Position numbers and translations under genes: made by a program. Source: Nematostella vectensis (Eukaryota > Cnidaria > Anthozoa > Actiniaria > Edwardsiidae). Taken from it: a DNA stretch of 64,000 nucleotides. Of the stretch, positions 35,494 through 46,627 are shown piece after piece. How positions within the stretch are numbered: position 1 is the stretch's first letter; each line of letters opens with the position of its first letter. The notes below the pieces were generated by a model. It was given only the letters and a program-made list of their open reading frames with translations. It made no database searches and was not told the origin of the DNA. Location: the NCBI RefSeq assembly GCF_932526225.1, contig NC_064048.1, positions 10,348,188 to 10,412,187 on the forward strand, read 5' to 3'.

Positions 35494-35745
35494 TCATTTT
35501 TTGTCCATATATGTAGCAAGTATGTTAAAAGACAATGCTGGCAACCTGACTACCTCCAGCTTTAGTGCGATTTTCTGATAGATTTTAACCAGTACGAAGA
35601 CATTGACACCAGTACTGGATGGAAGATGGGTGGAACCATCCCAGAATCGATTTTTTAAGCAATCGGCCAAAACACCAGCGAGTAATTGTTTTTTGGAAGT
35701 CACTTTTAGCTTTCCGTCGGAGTCATCTCTGACTTTCAATTGAGG
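35494..35745 (-). CDS. Possible exon of an unrecognised minus-strand gene
   Basis: An open stretch of ~80 codons with protein-like composition (KVRDDSDGKLKVTSKKQLL...FWDGSTHLPSSTGVNVFVLVKIYQ) ending at a stop. An upstream TAATAACAG could be its acceptor. I do not recognise it. The array's unit junction (about 35722) falls inside it; units 2 and 3 repeat only its first ~25 bp. Confidence 0.35.
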   Translation of the reverse strand, partial: PQLKVRDDSDGKLKVTSKKQLLAGVLADCLKNRFWDGSTHLPSSTGVNVFVLVKIYQKIALKLEVVRLPALSFNILATYMDKK

Positions 35746-36138
35746 CACTGTTATTACTGTAAGTAAAGTCAATTTTCTCATAATATACATGCACTGCTTG
35801 CTGAAACCTGGGTATAATAAATTTCACCTTCTGTCATCAAAATAAACCAAGATGTAATTGTTACAATATTTATAATCAATCACACATGTTTGTAATATCC
35901 GGTCCTGCAACGAATATTGGGGGTATGCCATTGTCTTTATTTACAGGCTAAAATTATATTGCTTCCAAAATTATTGAAGGGGGAGAGGGTTACATGTCCT
36001 GCCACCCGCTGCTATGGTTCTGTATAATTCCACTTTTTGGTAAATTTGACAGTATTGCAGTATTCTAGAAAAAGGGTCACTTCCAATATTTTCACATTGT
36101 TGTCTTTTTGATGTGGAAATGGTTGTAAGCATGATATA

Positions 36139-36271
36139 CAGGCATGTACCCAGGATTGGCTAAGGGGGGATGTGCAGTCATAGGTATATTGAAAAAGGAT
36201 AAGAATTCACCCATTTGTTGTGGCCAAAGGGGGTGAGCACGCATCCTGTACACCCTCTGTGTACTCGCCTG
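36139..36271. mobile_element. CAGG...CCTG MITE in unit 1
   Basis: CAGGCATGTACCCAGGATTGG at the left, TGTGTACTCGCCTG at the right, ATA on both sides. Present in the same position in units 2 and 3, so it predates the duplications. Confidence 0.7.
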
Positions 36272-36854
36272 ATACACGTTGCAAAAGTAAAGCATATGAG
36301 AATTTCTCAGTTTGCAGCACTGGTCAACACCTTAGTGCCAAGTGAGATCATATCTAGTTCTACCAAAATCCAAACTTAGCAACTTATTGTAGGGATGAGT
36401 TTTGTGATGTTGTTGGAACAAAGCAATATTTTCATAATGCAATAATGCAATATTTTGTTTAGAACATTATTTATTGTTCCTTGGACTAATATCTTTTTTT
36501 AGAAACTGCATAATATTATTATGGCAAGTATATTTATAAAGCCAAATATCAATGCACTTAAATTAAAATCAAATGTGATTACAGAACACCTATTCAATTT
36601 TTCCATTATCAACAAAGCAGTTAAGCCCTTTCTTCTTATCTGTTATTATATTCAAGCAAAGAGCTGTATATGGATGGCCATTATGTACATAGATATTAGA
36701 AATTAGATATAATTGACGAGCATCAAGAAACTATATGTATTGCATACGCTCAATGTGTAAAAAAAAAAAAAAAAAAAAACAGACCGTGTAAGTTTTTATA
36801 CATGGCACAACAAATAATGGCTGCGAGTCCAGATCCAAATGCAAGTCGGAAATC

Positions 36855-37340
36855 CATGACCACAAAGGTCAGGTCCCAAAAAGCTATACACACATCACAC
36901 TTCCAGTACAGCTACTGCGGAACATCAATAAAGATCTCCTGTTTTATTTAGGTCACAAAGGTCAAGTTCCAAAAAGCTATACACACAACACACTTCCCGT
37001 ACAGCTACTGCGGAACATCAATAAAGATCTCCTGTTTTATTTAGGTCACAAAGGTCAGGTCCCAAAAAGCTTTACACACATTACACTCCCGTACAGCTAC
37101 TGCGGAACATCAATAAAGATCTCCTGTTTTATTTAGGTCACAAAGGTCAGGTCCCAAAAAGCTATACACACATCACACTTCCCGTACAGCTACTGCGGAA
37201 CATCAATAAAGATCTCCTGTTTTATTTAGGTCACAAAGGTCAAGTCCCAAAAAGCTTTACACACATCACACTTCCCGTACAGCTACTGCAGAACATCAAT
37301 AAAGATCTCCTGTTTTATTTAGGTCAGGTCCCAAAAAGTC
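36855..37340. repeat. 93-bp satellite, unit 1: 5 copies
   Basis: Monomer GGTCACAAAGGTCAGGTCCC, AAAAAGCTATACACACATCA, CACTTCCCGTACAGCTACTG, CGGAACATCAATAAAGATCT, CCTGTTTTATTTA. Five copies, counted by AATAAAGATCTCCTG. The array ends in a partial monomer interrupted by the MITE. Confidence 0.92.
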
Positions 37341-37343
37341 ATA

Positions 37344-37803
37344 CACACTTTTTTAACAAAGGCTAATTTTCAGTTGAGTATTTTAAGGCGGAAAATGTTC
37401 TTAACAATTTAAATGTTATTGTATCCAAAAATAAAGAATTACACAAATTATCAATAATAAAAATATATAAGGCTGTTTCTGAGAAACAGAACCAAAATAT
37501 GAAAAATTCACGACTTTTCAGTTTTGGGGAAAATTATGTGTGGAAAGACGGTTGCAATGGTAACATGGCGTCTCCTCGACATGTTATTTACATCAAAACG
37601 TCCGCAGATAGATTTGAGGAAAAGTCACCAAGTTTACGCCTCTTAGATGCTATGGTTCAGAAGTTATAGCAATTTTCGAGCCCCCCCCCCTCCCCCCAAG
37701 TCTAAATAGGGTTAAAAAAGAAATATGTGTCTGCTACCTGGGCCTCGGCATGTTCTTAAAATTTGGTGAAATCTCAGGCTGGATGTCCTTACAAAAAAAG
37801 GTG
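37344..37803. mobile_element. TA-flanked MITE inside satellite, unit 1
   Basis: TA at 37342-37343 and 37804-37805. It carries, in reverse orientation, the landmarks of the 34113-34436 element (CTAATTTTCAGTTGAG; GGCATGTTCTTAAAATTTGG; GAAATCTCAGGCT). The satellite resumes after it (ATTACACTTCCCGTATAGCTG), so it inserted into a monomer. Confidence 0.8.
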
Positions 37804-37903
37804 TATTAACATTACACTTCCCGTATAGCTGCTTAGGAAGATCAATAAAGGTTCCAACACGTTGAATTCCTGTTTGAGGTCACGAGGTCAGGTCCCAAAA
37901 AGC

Positions 37904-37911
37904 TATATATA
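37904..37911 (+). promoter_or_regulatory. TATA box, unit 1
   Basis: TATATATA 98 bp before the ATG; the same spacing occurs in all four units. It lies in a diverged satellite monomer. Confidence 0.6.
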
Positions 37912-38001
37912 CCGTACTGCAAATATTAGTTATCTATCTCGGGTTATTTCTGTGTGGATTCACCAAGTCTGGATACTCATCTACTGAGGGCGTACAGTGC
38001 A

Positions 38002-40175
38002 ATGAAGCTCGACTTGTTTGCGGTGATAGTTTTGGTCGGCCATTTTACTGTGCGTATTTCTACCTTTCATTACTTGGCCAGTTTTGCGTCTTGGTTTTGC
38101 TAGTGGAAGCTATGCACAGAATCTAACTAGTTATTTAAGTATATATTTAAAAATTCTTACCTTTTATTGTAGGTCTCTACTGTAAAGGCCGATAAAGGTA
38201 GGTCTTATTTAATTTGTGATATTTCAAAGCAGGCTATTTTTGCATCCGCCTTAGTAGACATGTTACTACTCTAGAGCTACAAAGGATTAATCAAAGCTGG
38301 TATTATTTGGGTGACCTTCAAACCCACTCGGTCAGTCTCTTGGATGCTTGGTCTAAGGACTCTTCAAGATTAGTCAGATAAAAATTTGACCAAGCGATCA
38401 AGTTTCTCTTGATATATTCTTGCCGCGAGTCTCAAATTGACAAAAATCAGCATTTTTCACCATGTTTCAGGGAGCGGGAAAACTTTAGCTCTTCTAAATA
38501 TAGAAATCAATGTCCAATACATACGAAAGACACTATCCGTGGGGAATATGTTCGATATAATGGTGCTTATTGAAAGCAACAGTTGAGGTAAAACAGCTAA
38601 AATATATCTAGAAATATAGACAGAAATATTTATTCGGCCGATTCTTGATCGTTGCAAGACCATGTAACCACAAAAATATAGGTTACATTCATGCTTTACG
38701 GGTCACGCTTCACGATTCACGCTTGACGAGTCACGCTTGACGAGTCACGCTTAAAACTTCACTGGTAACGCTTAACATTTCACTAGTAACTCTTCACGGC
38801 TTATGCTTCACGGGTCACGCTTAACACTTCACGGGTAACGCTTTAGAAGTAACGATTCAAGTCACGCTTCAAGAGTAACGCTTCAAGGGTCACGTTTCGA
38901 GGGTCACGCTACGCGAGGGTGGTCACGCTTCAAGGGTCACGCTTTACGCTTCACGGGTCACACTTTAAAGGGTAACAAAAGGGCACAGCAGATTTACACA
39001 ACTTACATCGTAATTTGTTACATTCTTGTAATCTTTTTTCTTTAAGGTTCTTGGAAAAAGATAAACACTATTCCTGTATGTTTTGGGGCAAAGAATAACA
39101 ATTATGGAAAGTTTCAGCCCACCCGCCATGGCTTCCTGGCTGCCGTGAAGCTTGTTCACAGGACGGGCTACGTCGCAAATGACCCTGATAAAAGTTATCG
39201 TAGCCATTGGGGCTCCGACAGAGGACACGACAATCTGGACATTCTTGTAACAAATACCAGGAATGAAGTCATCTTCCCTCTAACCGGAGTGCGGTACGTT
39301 CTGGGGGTTGAGGGTTGAGGAGGGAAGGCGGGGGGAGGGGGGGGGGGGGGTAGAGGGGGTATGACATTCGAAGGCTAACAACTTCTAACAAACTCCACAT
39401 ATGCCAGGTTAAACCCAATGCAACAGTAAAATCAATGTCAAATATGCGTGAAATAACGTAGCACATCTGCGCTCAGTGATGTTGTCTTAGCATTTCACAA
39501 CGGAATGTTTTTTTTTGTTCAGGTTAGAAAGGAAATAAATGGTGATCCTAGTATGACATCCCTACCCCTATAACTAAGCGAAATATACTGGTTCCGGCGG
39601 TTCCGCTTTTTAGTAATGCCGTCAAAACTGTCCTCCATTGTGGACGGGGTTTCACAGGTTTCACAGGTTTCACAACGCAGACGTATTTGTCATGCTCGCG
39701 GAGTTGAGCATTATATGGAGGTTGCTCTTGCAAATGTCAATAAAGGACCTATTCACGCTGAATAGATTAGAGCAGAGTATATAAGATTAGTGAATATGGA
39801 TAAATTATCGGATTGCTCAACTGCAGGGAGGTAATAGATTAAATGGTGGTTGATACTGGATATGCTGGGCGAGACGTGGCTAAGGCCAGCACGCTGTTTA
39901 CCCGCCCACCCACCCTTGTTCTATGCCTTTTTGATGCATTTATGTTGATCTGTTGTCACAGGTACATGCCTGGTAGCAACCCTGGTCGGTGGTACGAAAT
40001 GGACGCCTTCAACGCCAAGTCCAACGAGCTAGTTCTACAACACGGGTTTGACAAGGGGTACTACGTCGGCCCCGAGTCAATGCTGCGAGTGTGGTATGGG
40101 GAGGATCTGTACAACTACACCGAGGCGAATAACGTCGGCACAGAATGCGTTGATGTCTATGGATACTTCATTTGA
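38002..40175 (+). CDS. Secreted WYGEDL-family protein, paralog 1
   Basis: Exons 38002-38049, 38173-38197, 39047-39293, 39962-40175; all introns GT-AG and phases agree (178 codons, 177 aa). Exons 1-2 encode a signal peptide (MKLDLFAVIVLVGHFT plus VSTVKAD). The mature part begins near GSWKKINTIPVCFGAK. Conserved blocks: GFLAAVKLVHRTGYVAN, SHWGSDRG, RNEVIFPLTGVRY, GRWYEMDAFN, GYYVGPESMLRVWYGEDL, GTECVDVYGYFI. There are only two cysteines in the mature chain, which could form one disulfide. I recognise WYGEDL...N.G..C.DVY as a motif of many extracellular cnidarian proteins, but its function is unknown to me. No known toxin fold was recognised. Asp4 in the signal peptide is odd; the other copies have Tyr. 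A polyadenylation signal follows at 40242. Confidence 0.8.
38299..38562. mobile_element. Degraded short transposon copy in intron 2, unit 1
   Basis: ATTATTTGGGTGACCTTCAA through GGGGAATATGTTCGATATAA: a relative of 28364-28646 with decayed outer ends. It retains the chromodomain-gene-derived middle (TTGACCAAGCGATCAAG, GCCGCGAGTCT). Confidence 0.75.
38690..38965. repeat. TCACGCTTCA minisatellite in intron 2, unit 1
   Basis: Degenerate 10-16 bp repeats of TCACGCTTCACGGG and TAACGCTTCAAGGG. Also at 44320-44542 plus 45385-45450, 51020-51200 and 58990-59150. Confidence 0.85.
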
Positions 40176-40241
40176 TTACCGGATCACCAATCTACCATAA
40201 AATCTGATGATTATTAAATGCGATAATCTGTCTATCATTAC

Positions 40242-40247
40242 AATAAA
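40242..40247 (+). terminator. Polyadenylation signal, unit 1
   Basis: AATAAA 67 nt after the stop; conserved in unit 2 at 46694-46699. Units 3 and 4 instead have AATAAA about 0.5 kb after the stop (54502 and 63273). Confidence 0.55.
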
Positions 40248-41423
40248 CTAAGTATAATCTATAGACTATATAATGTGAGTGAGATTCCAGCTATAAGCGC
40301 GCGCGCTCTTTCCTGATCAATAATACCAAGCAAGTAGTCTTGGGTTTCAGTCACGTGACGTTTCGAGTGTGAATTTACTTCCGGTGATGATGTGATGGTC
40401 AACACACGAACATGGCAGCTGTAGGCGAAAACCGGGTTTCTACCGTATTTTCCAATAATTTTCGCTCTTTAAGTCTAGATATTTGATAGCATTACTTTCA
40501 AAAGATGTGTTATTGTAACAGTTAACCCCTGCATTCGAAAAAAAGTAGATTTTTTAACAGTTTTTTAACTGTTCAAACGAGACGGAAAGCTTACAAAAAA
40601 AAATACAGTCTCACAACTTTTTGTTTGTGGATGATTGAAACCCTCGGTATTAAACGGATGAAAAATTATTGTCTTCAGTGTATTTATTATGTTTTGTTAG
40701 GCGAAAACGCGATAATTTTGCAAAAGGGTGAAAATTTGATTTCTCTACTTTGCAAAACTTCAGGGAGAATGGCAGCTGCAGGCTAGCTGCAAGGACCAGC
40801 ATTATCACTCAAGAAAAAAGCTTTATTAAGGCTATTTAGTATGCTAAAGCCGATTGCTTCTCTACATCAGTTACAAGGTTATTTTTAATCCCTAGCTTTA
40901 ATTGTATTAGGTACATATTTTACTCAATGGGCTTATTTTGTCGGTACATTTTCATTTGCTTTCTCGATTTTAAATTTCTTATAACATGTACACTTCGAGT
41001 ATTTTTTTCAATCATAGTCATCTCTGACTTTCAATTAAGGCACTGTTATTACTGTAAGTAAAGTCAATTTTCTCATAATATACATGCACTGCTTGCTGAT
41101 ACCTGGGTATAATAGATTTCACCTTCTGTCATCAAAATAAACCAAGATGTGATTGTTACAATATTTATAATCAATCACACATATTTGTAATATATCCGGT
41201 CCAGCAACGAATATTGGGGGTATGCCATTGTCTTTATTTACAGGCTAAAATTATATGGCTTTCAAAATTATTGGTTACATGTCCCACCACCCCCTGCTAT
41301 GGTGCTGTATAATTCCACTTTCTGGTAAATTTGACAGTATTGCAGTATTCTAGAAAAAGGGTTACCTTCTATATTTTCACATTGTTGTCTTTTTGATGTG
41401 GAAATGGTTGTAAGCATGATATA

Positions 41424-41580
41424 CAGGCATGCACCCAGAATTGGCTAAGGGGGGGGGGGGGGGCGCAGTTATAGGTATAGATATATTGAAAAAGGATAGT
41501 ATTTGGTGATAAGAAATCACCCATTTGTTGTGGCCAAAGGGGTGAGCATGCATCCTGTACACCCTCTGTGTACTCGCCTG
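41424..41580. mobile_element. CAGG...CCTG MITE in unit 2
   Basis: Orthologous to 36139-36271, with a longer internal G run. Confidence 0.7.
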
Positions 41581-42114
41581 ATACACGTTGCAAGAGTGAA
41601 GCAAATAAGAATTTCTCAGTTTACAGCACTGGTCAACACCTTAGTGCCAAGTGAGATCATATCTAGTTCTATCCAAACTTAGCAACTTATTGTGGGGATG
41701 AGTTTTGTGATGTTGTTGGAACAAAGCAATATTTTCATAATGCAATAATGCGATATTTTGTTTAGAACATTATTTATTGTTCCTTGGACTAATACTTTTT
41801 TTAGAAACTGCATAATATTATTATGGCAAGTATATTTATAAAGCCAAATATCAATGCACTTAAATTAAAATCAAATGTGATTACAGAACACCTATTCAAT
41901 TTTTCCATTATCAACAAAGCATTTAAGCCCTTTTTTCTTATCTGTTATTATATTCAAGCAAAGAGCTGTATATGGATGGCCATGATGTACATAGATATTA
42001 GAAATTAGATATAATTGACGAGCATCAAGAAACTATATGTATTGCATACGCTCAATGTGAAAAAAAACAAATAATGGCTGCGACTCCAGATCCAAATACA
42101 AGTCGGAAATCCAT

Positions 42115-42955
42115 GACCACAAAGGTCAGGTCCCAAAAAGCTATACACACATTACACTCCCGTACAGCTACTGCGGAACATCAATAAAGATCTCCTGTTT
42201 TATTTAGGTCACAAAGGTCAAGTTCCAAAAAGCTATACACACATCACACTTCCCGTACAGCTACTGCGGAACATCAATAAAGATCTCCTGTTTTATTTAG
42301 GTCACAAAGGTCAAGTCCCAAAAAGCTTTACACACATCACACTTCCCGTACAGCTACTGCGGAACATCAATAAAGATCTCCTGTTTTATTTAGGTCACAA
42401 AGGTCAAGTCCCAAAAAGCTTTACACACATCACACTTCCCGTACAGCTACTGCGGAACATGAATAAAGATCTCCTGTTTTATTTAGGTCACAAAGGTCAA
42501 GTTCCAAAAAGCTATACACACATTACACTCCCGTACAGCTACTGCGGAACATCAATAAAGATCTCCTGTTTTATTTAGGTCACAAAGGTCAGGTCCCAAA
42601 AAGCTTTACACACATCACACTTCCCGTACAGCTACTGCGGAACATCAATAAAGATCTCCTGTTTTATTAAGGTCACAAAGGTCAAGTTCCAAAAAGCTAT
42701 ACACACATCGCACTTCACGTACAGCTACTGCGGAACATCAATAAAGATCTCCTGTTTTATTTAGGTCACAAAGGTCAAGTCCCAAAAAGCTTTACACACA
42801 TCACACTTCCCGAACAGCTACTGCGGAACATCAATAAAGATCTCATGTTTTATTTAGGTCACAAAGGTCAAGTCCCAAAAAGCTTTACACACATCACACT
42901 TCCCGTACAGCTACTGCGGAACATCAATAAAGATCTCCTGTTTTATTTAGGTCAG
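42115..42955. repeat. 93-bp satellite, unit 2: 9 copies
   Basis: Same monomer as unit 1, nine copies counted by the AATAAAGATCTC core. Confidence 0.92.
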
Positions 42956-42971
42956 GTCCCAAAAAGTCATA

Positions 42972-43432
42972 CACACTTTTTTAACAAAGGCTAATTTTCA
43001 GTTGAGTATTTTAAGGCGGAAAATGTTCTTAACAATTTAAATGTTATTGTATCCAAAAATAAAGAATTACACAAATTATCAATAATAAAAATATATAAGG
43101 CTGATTCTGAGAAACAGAACGAAAATATGAAAAATTCACGACTTTTCAGTTTTGGGGAAAATTATGTGTGGAAAGACGGTTGCAATGGTAACATGGCGTC
43201 TCCTCGACATGTTATTTACATCAAAACGTCCGCAGATAGATTTGAGGAAAAGTCACCAAGTTTACGCCTCTTAGATGCTATGGTTCAGAAGTTATAGCAA
43301 TTTTCGAGCCCCCCCCCCTTCCCCCCAAGTCTAAATAGAGTTAAAAAAGAAATATGTGTCTGCTACCTGGGCCTCGGCATGCTCTTAAAATTTGGTGAAA
43401 TCTCAGGCTGGATGTCCTTACAAAAAAAGGTG
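42972..43432. mobile_element. TA-flanked MITE inside satellite, unit 2
   Basis: Same insertion as in unit 1; TA at 42970-42971 and 43433-43434. Confidence 0.8.
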
Positions 43433-43532
43433 TATTAACATTACACTTCCCGTATAGCTGCTTAGGAAGATCAATAAAGATTCCAACACGTTGAATTCCT
43501 GTTTGAGGTCACGAGGTCAGGTCCGAAAAAGC

Positions 43533-43540
43533 TATATATA
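43533..43540 (+). promoter_or_regulatory. TATA box, unit 2
   Basis: TATATATA 98 bp before the ATG of paralog 2. Confidence 0.6.
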
Positions 43541-43630
43541 CCATACTGCAAATATTAGTTATCTATCTCGGGTTATTTCTGTGTGGATTCACCAAGTCTG
43601 AATACTCATCTACTGAGGGCGTACAGTGCA

Positions 43631-46627
43631 ATGAAGCTCTACTTGTTTGCGGTGATAGTTTTGGTCGGCCATTTTACTGTGCGTATTTCTACCTTTTATT
43701 ACTTGGCCAGTTTTGCGTCTTGGTTTTGCTAGTGGAAGCTATGCACAGAATCTAACTAGTTATTTAAGTATATATTTAAAAATTCTTACCTTTTATTGTA
43801 GGCCGCTGCTGTAAAGGCCGATGAAGGTAGGTCTTATTTAATTTGTGATATTTCAAAGTAGGCTATTTTTGCATCCGCCTTAGTAGACATGTTGCTACTC
43901 CAGAGCTACAAAGGATTAATCAAAGCTGGTATTATTTGGGTGACCTTCAAACCCGCTCGGCCAATCTCTTGGATGCTTGGTCTAAGGACTCTTCAAGATT
44001 AGTCAGATAAAAATTTGACCAAGCGATCAAGTTTCTCTTGATATATTCTTGCCGCGAGTCTCAAATTGACAGAAATCAGCATTTTTCACCATGTTTCAGG
44101 GAGCGGGAAAACTTTAGCTCTTCTAAATATAAAAATCAATGTCCAATACATACGAAAGACACTATCCGTGGGGGATATGTTCGATATAATGGTGCTTATT
44201 GAAAGCAACAGTTGAGGTAAAACAGCTAAAATATATCTAGAAATATAGATAGAAATATTTATTCGGCCGATTCTTGATCGTTGCAAGACCATGTAGCCAC
44301 AAAAGTATAGGTAACATTCATGCTTCACGGGTCACGCTTCACGATTCACGCTTGACGAGTCACGCTTGACGAGTCACGGTTAAAACTTCACTGGTAATTC
44401 TTAACATTTCACTAGTAATTCTTCACGGCTCATGCTTCACGGGTCACGCTTAACACTTCACGGGTAACGCTTCAGAAGTAACGCTTCAAGTCACGCTTCA
44501 AGAGTAACGCTTCAAGGGTCACGTTTCGAGGGTCACGCTACGAGCACTTGGCCATATCGCATTAAGTATGTTGATGACACCACCATCTTTGAAGTGATTC
44601 CCAGGTGCTCGCCAAGTTATCTGCCATTTATTGCTAATGATATTTGCAATTTTGCTACGGAGCGTGGGATGAGGCTCAACCCCAAAAAGTGTCGGGAATT
44701 AGTCATTAATTTCCTGCAGTACCAGCCCTCGCCAGTTAATGCCCTGCAACTCATGGGCTCCGTGATTAAAAGGGTTGAAAGCTACAAAATCCTCGGCGTC
44801 CACATTAGCTCAGATCTATCGTGGAATAAGCACGTAGACTATGTAGTTAAGAAGGCAAACAAAAGGCTCTACGCTCTCCGGCTCCTTAAGAAATCTGGAG
44901 TACCGGTCCAGGATCTTGTTGCCATCTATTGTGTACTCATTAGATCTGTTGTGGAGTACGCAGGTCCAGTATGGGCTAACATAACAGGGTTCCTTGTCGA
45001 CATTGTTGAGGGCATCCAAAAGAGGGCCCTCCGTATCGTTTTACCCCATCTACGATACAAGGAGGCCTTGGAAACCAGCGGGCTCCAAAGTCTTGCTGAC
45101 CGCAGGCGCGAGCTTTGTATCAGTCTCATGACCTCCGCTAAAGAGCTAGAACCCCTTCGATCTGTAATTACTGGAGGCGTAATTAATAATGTGCATGGAT
45201 ACTCACTAAGATCCGGCAGTATGAATACCTACAAACATATTTCTGCAACTAAACGCTTTGGTGACTTTGTTACTTATCGATTTCTGTAATAGTATAACGC
45301 TATATGTGCTGGCCCTTTGCCTTAATTCAGTCTGTAATACTGCCATGGCAATTGAATAAAACCCCTATCTATCTATCTATCTATCTACGCGAGGGTGGTC
45401 ACGCTTCAAGGGTCACGCTTTACGCTTCACGGGTCACACTTTAAAGGGTCACAAAAGGGCACAGCAGATTTACACAACTTACATCGTAATATGTTACATT
45501 CTTGTAATCTTTTTTCTTTAAGGTTCTTGGAAAAAGATAAACACTATTCCTGTATGTTTTGGGGCAAAGAATAACAATTATGGAAAGTTTCAGCCCACCC
45601 GCCATGGCTTCCTGGCTGCCGTGAAGCTTGTTCACAGGACGGGCTACGTCGCAAATGACCCTGATGAAAGTTATCGTAGCCATTGGGGCTCCAACAGAGG
45701 ACACGACAATCTGGACATTCTTGTAACAAATACCAGGAATGAAGTCATCTTCCCTCTAACCGGAGTGCGGTACGTTCTGGGGGTTGAGGGTTGAGAAGGG
45801 AAGGCGGGGGGGGACATTCGAAGGCTAACAACTTCTAACAAACTCCACATATGCCAGGTTAAACCCAATGCAACAGTAAAATCAATGTCAAATATGCTTG
45901 AAATAACGTAGCACATCTGCGCTCAGTGATGTTGTCTTAGCATTTCACAACGGAATGTTTTTTTTTTTGTTCAGATTAGAAAGGAAATAAATGGTGATCC
46001 TAGTATGACATCCCTACCCCTATAACTAAGCGAAATATACTGGTTCCGGCGGTTCCGCTTTTTAGTAATGCCGTCAAAACTGTCCTCCATTGTGGACGGG
46101 GTTTCACAGGTTTCACAGGTTTCACAACGCAGACGTATTTGTCATGCTCGCGGAGTTGAGCATTATATGGAGGTTGCTCTTGCAAATGTCGATAAAGGAC
46201 CTATTCATGCTGAATAGATTAGAGCAGAGTATATAAGATTAGTGAATATGGATAAATTATCGGATTGCTCAACTGCAGGGAGGTAATAGATTAAATGGTG
46301 GTTGATACTGGATATGCTGGGCGAGACGTGGCTAAGGCCAGCACGCTGTTTACCCGCCCACCCACCCGTGTTCTATGCCTTTTTGATGCATTTATGTTGA
46401 TCTGTTGTCACAGGTACATGCCTGGTAGCAACCCTGGTCGGTGGTACGAAATGGACGCCTTCAACGCCAAGTCCAACGAGCTAGTTCTACAACACGGGTT
46501 TGACAAGGGGTACTACGTCGGCCCCGAGTCAATGCTGCGAGTGTGGTATGGGGAGGATCTGTACAACTACACCGAGGCGAATAACGTCGGCACAGAATGC
46601 GTTGATGTCTATGGATACTTCATTTGA
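43631..46627 (+). CDS. Secreted WYGEDL-family protein, paralog 2
   Basis: Exons 43631-43678, 43802-43826, 45523-45769, 46414-46627; 177 aa, intact. The signal peptide begins MKLYLFAVIVLVGHFT; exon 2 encodes AAAVKADE, an Ala-rich variant of VSAVKADE. The mature protein is almost identical to paralog 1 (differences such as SHWGSN for SHWGSD and DES for DKS); exon 4 encodes the same protein sequence. Intron 2 has been lengthened by an 842-bp LINE fragment on the same strand, which brings an internal AATAAA and could affect splicing or cause premature polyadenylation. Polyadenylation signal at 46694. Confidence 0.8.
43929..44192. mobile_element. Degraded short transposon copy in intron 2, unit 2
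   Basis: Orthologous to 38299-38562. Confidence 0.72.
44543..45384 (+). mobile_element. 5'-truncated LINE (non-LTR retrotransposon) insertion
   Basis: 842 bp ending in AATAAAACCCC and a (TCTA)n tail, flanked by CTACG on both sides (44538-44542 and 45385-45389). Unit 1 keeps the uninterrupted sequence (CACGCTACGCGAGGGTGG), so this is a post-duplication insertion. It is open from its first base to the stop at 45289. It encodes the C-terminal part of reverse transcriptase, with the active-site box YVDD at its start, then RGMRLNPKKC, VESYKILGVHISSDLSWNKH, VVKKANKRLYALRLLKKSGV and VEYAGPVW. This layout resembles CR1/L2-type LINEs; clade is inference. It is truncated, so it cannot make a complete protein. 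Confidence 0.88.

Larger units (their letters stand above)
35722..41017 (+). repeat. Array unit 1 (tandem segmental duplication)
   Basis: 5.3-kb unit starting at CATCTCTGACTTTCAATT, repeated at about 41018 and 47468. Contains in order a MITE (36139), a 93-bp satellite (5 copies), a TA-flanked MITE, the secreted-protein gene and ~0.85 kb of 3' flank. Apart from satellite copy number and a retrotransposon in unit 2, units 1 and 2 are nearly identical. Confidence 0.85.

Noticed and set aside
36521..36706. 61-codon ATG frame conserved in three units (also 41823 and 48281)
   Set aside because: Conservation is explained by recent segmental duplication; flanking non-coding DNA is equally conserved. 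No domain or signal.
39843..40175. 110-codon single frame covering the last exon (also 46295-46627)
   Set aside because: The first part is intron 3 read through the acceptor TTGTCACAG; the exon starts at the acceptor.
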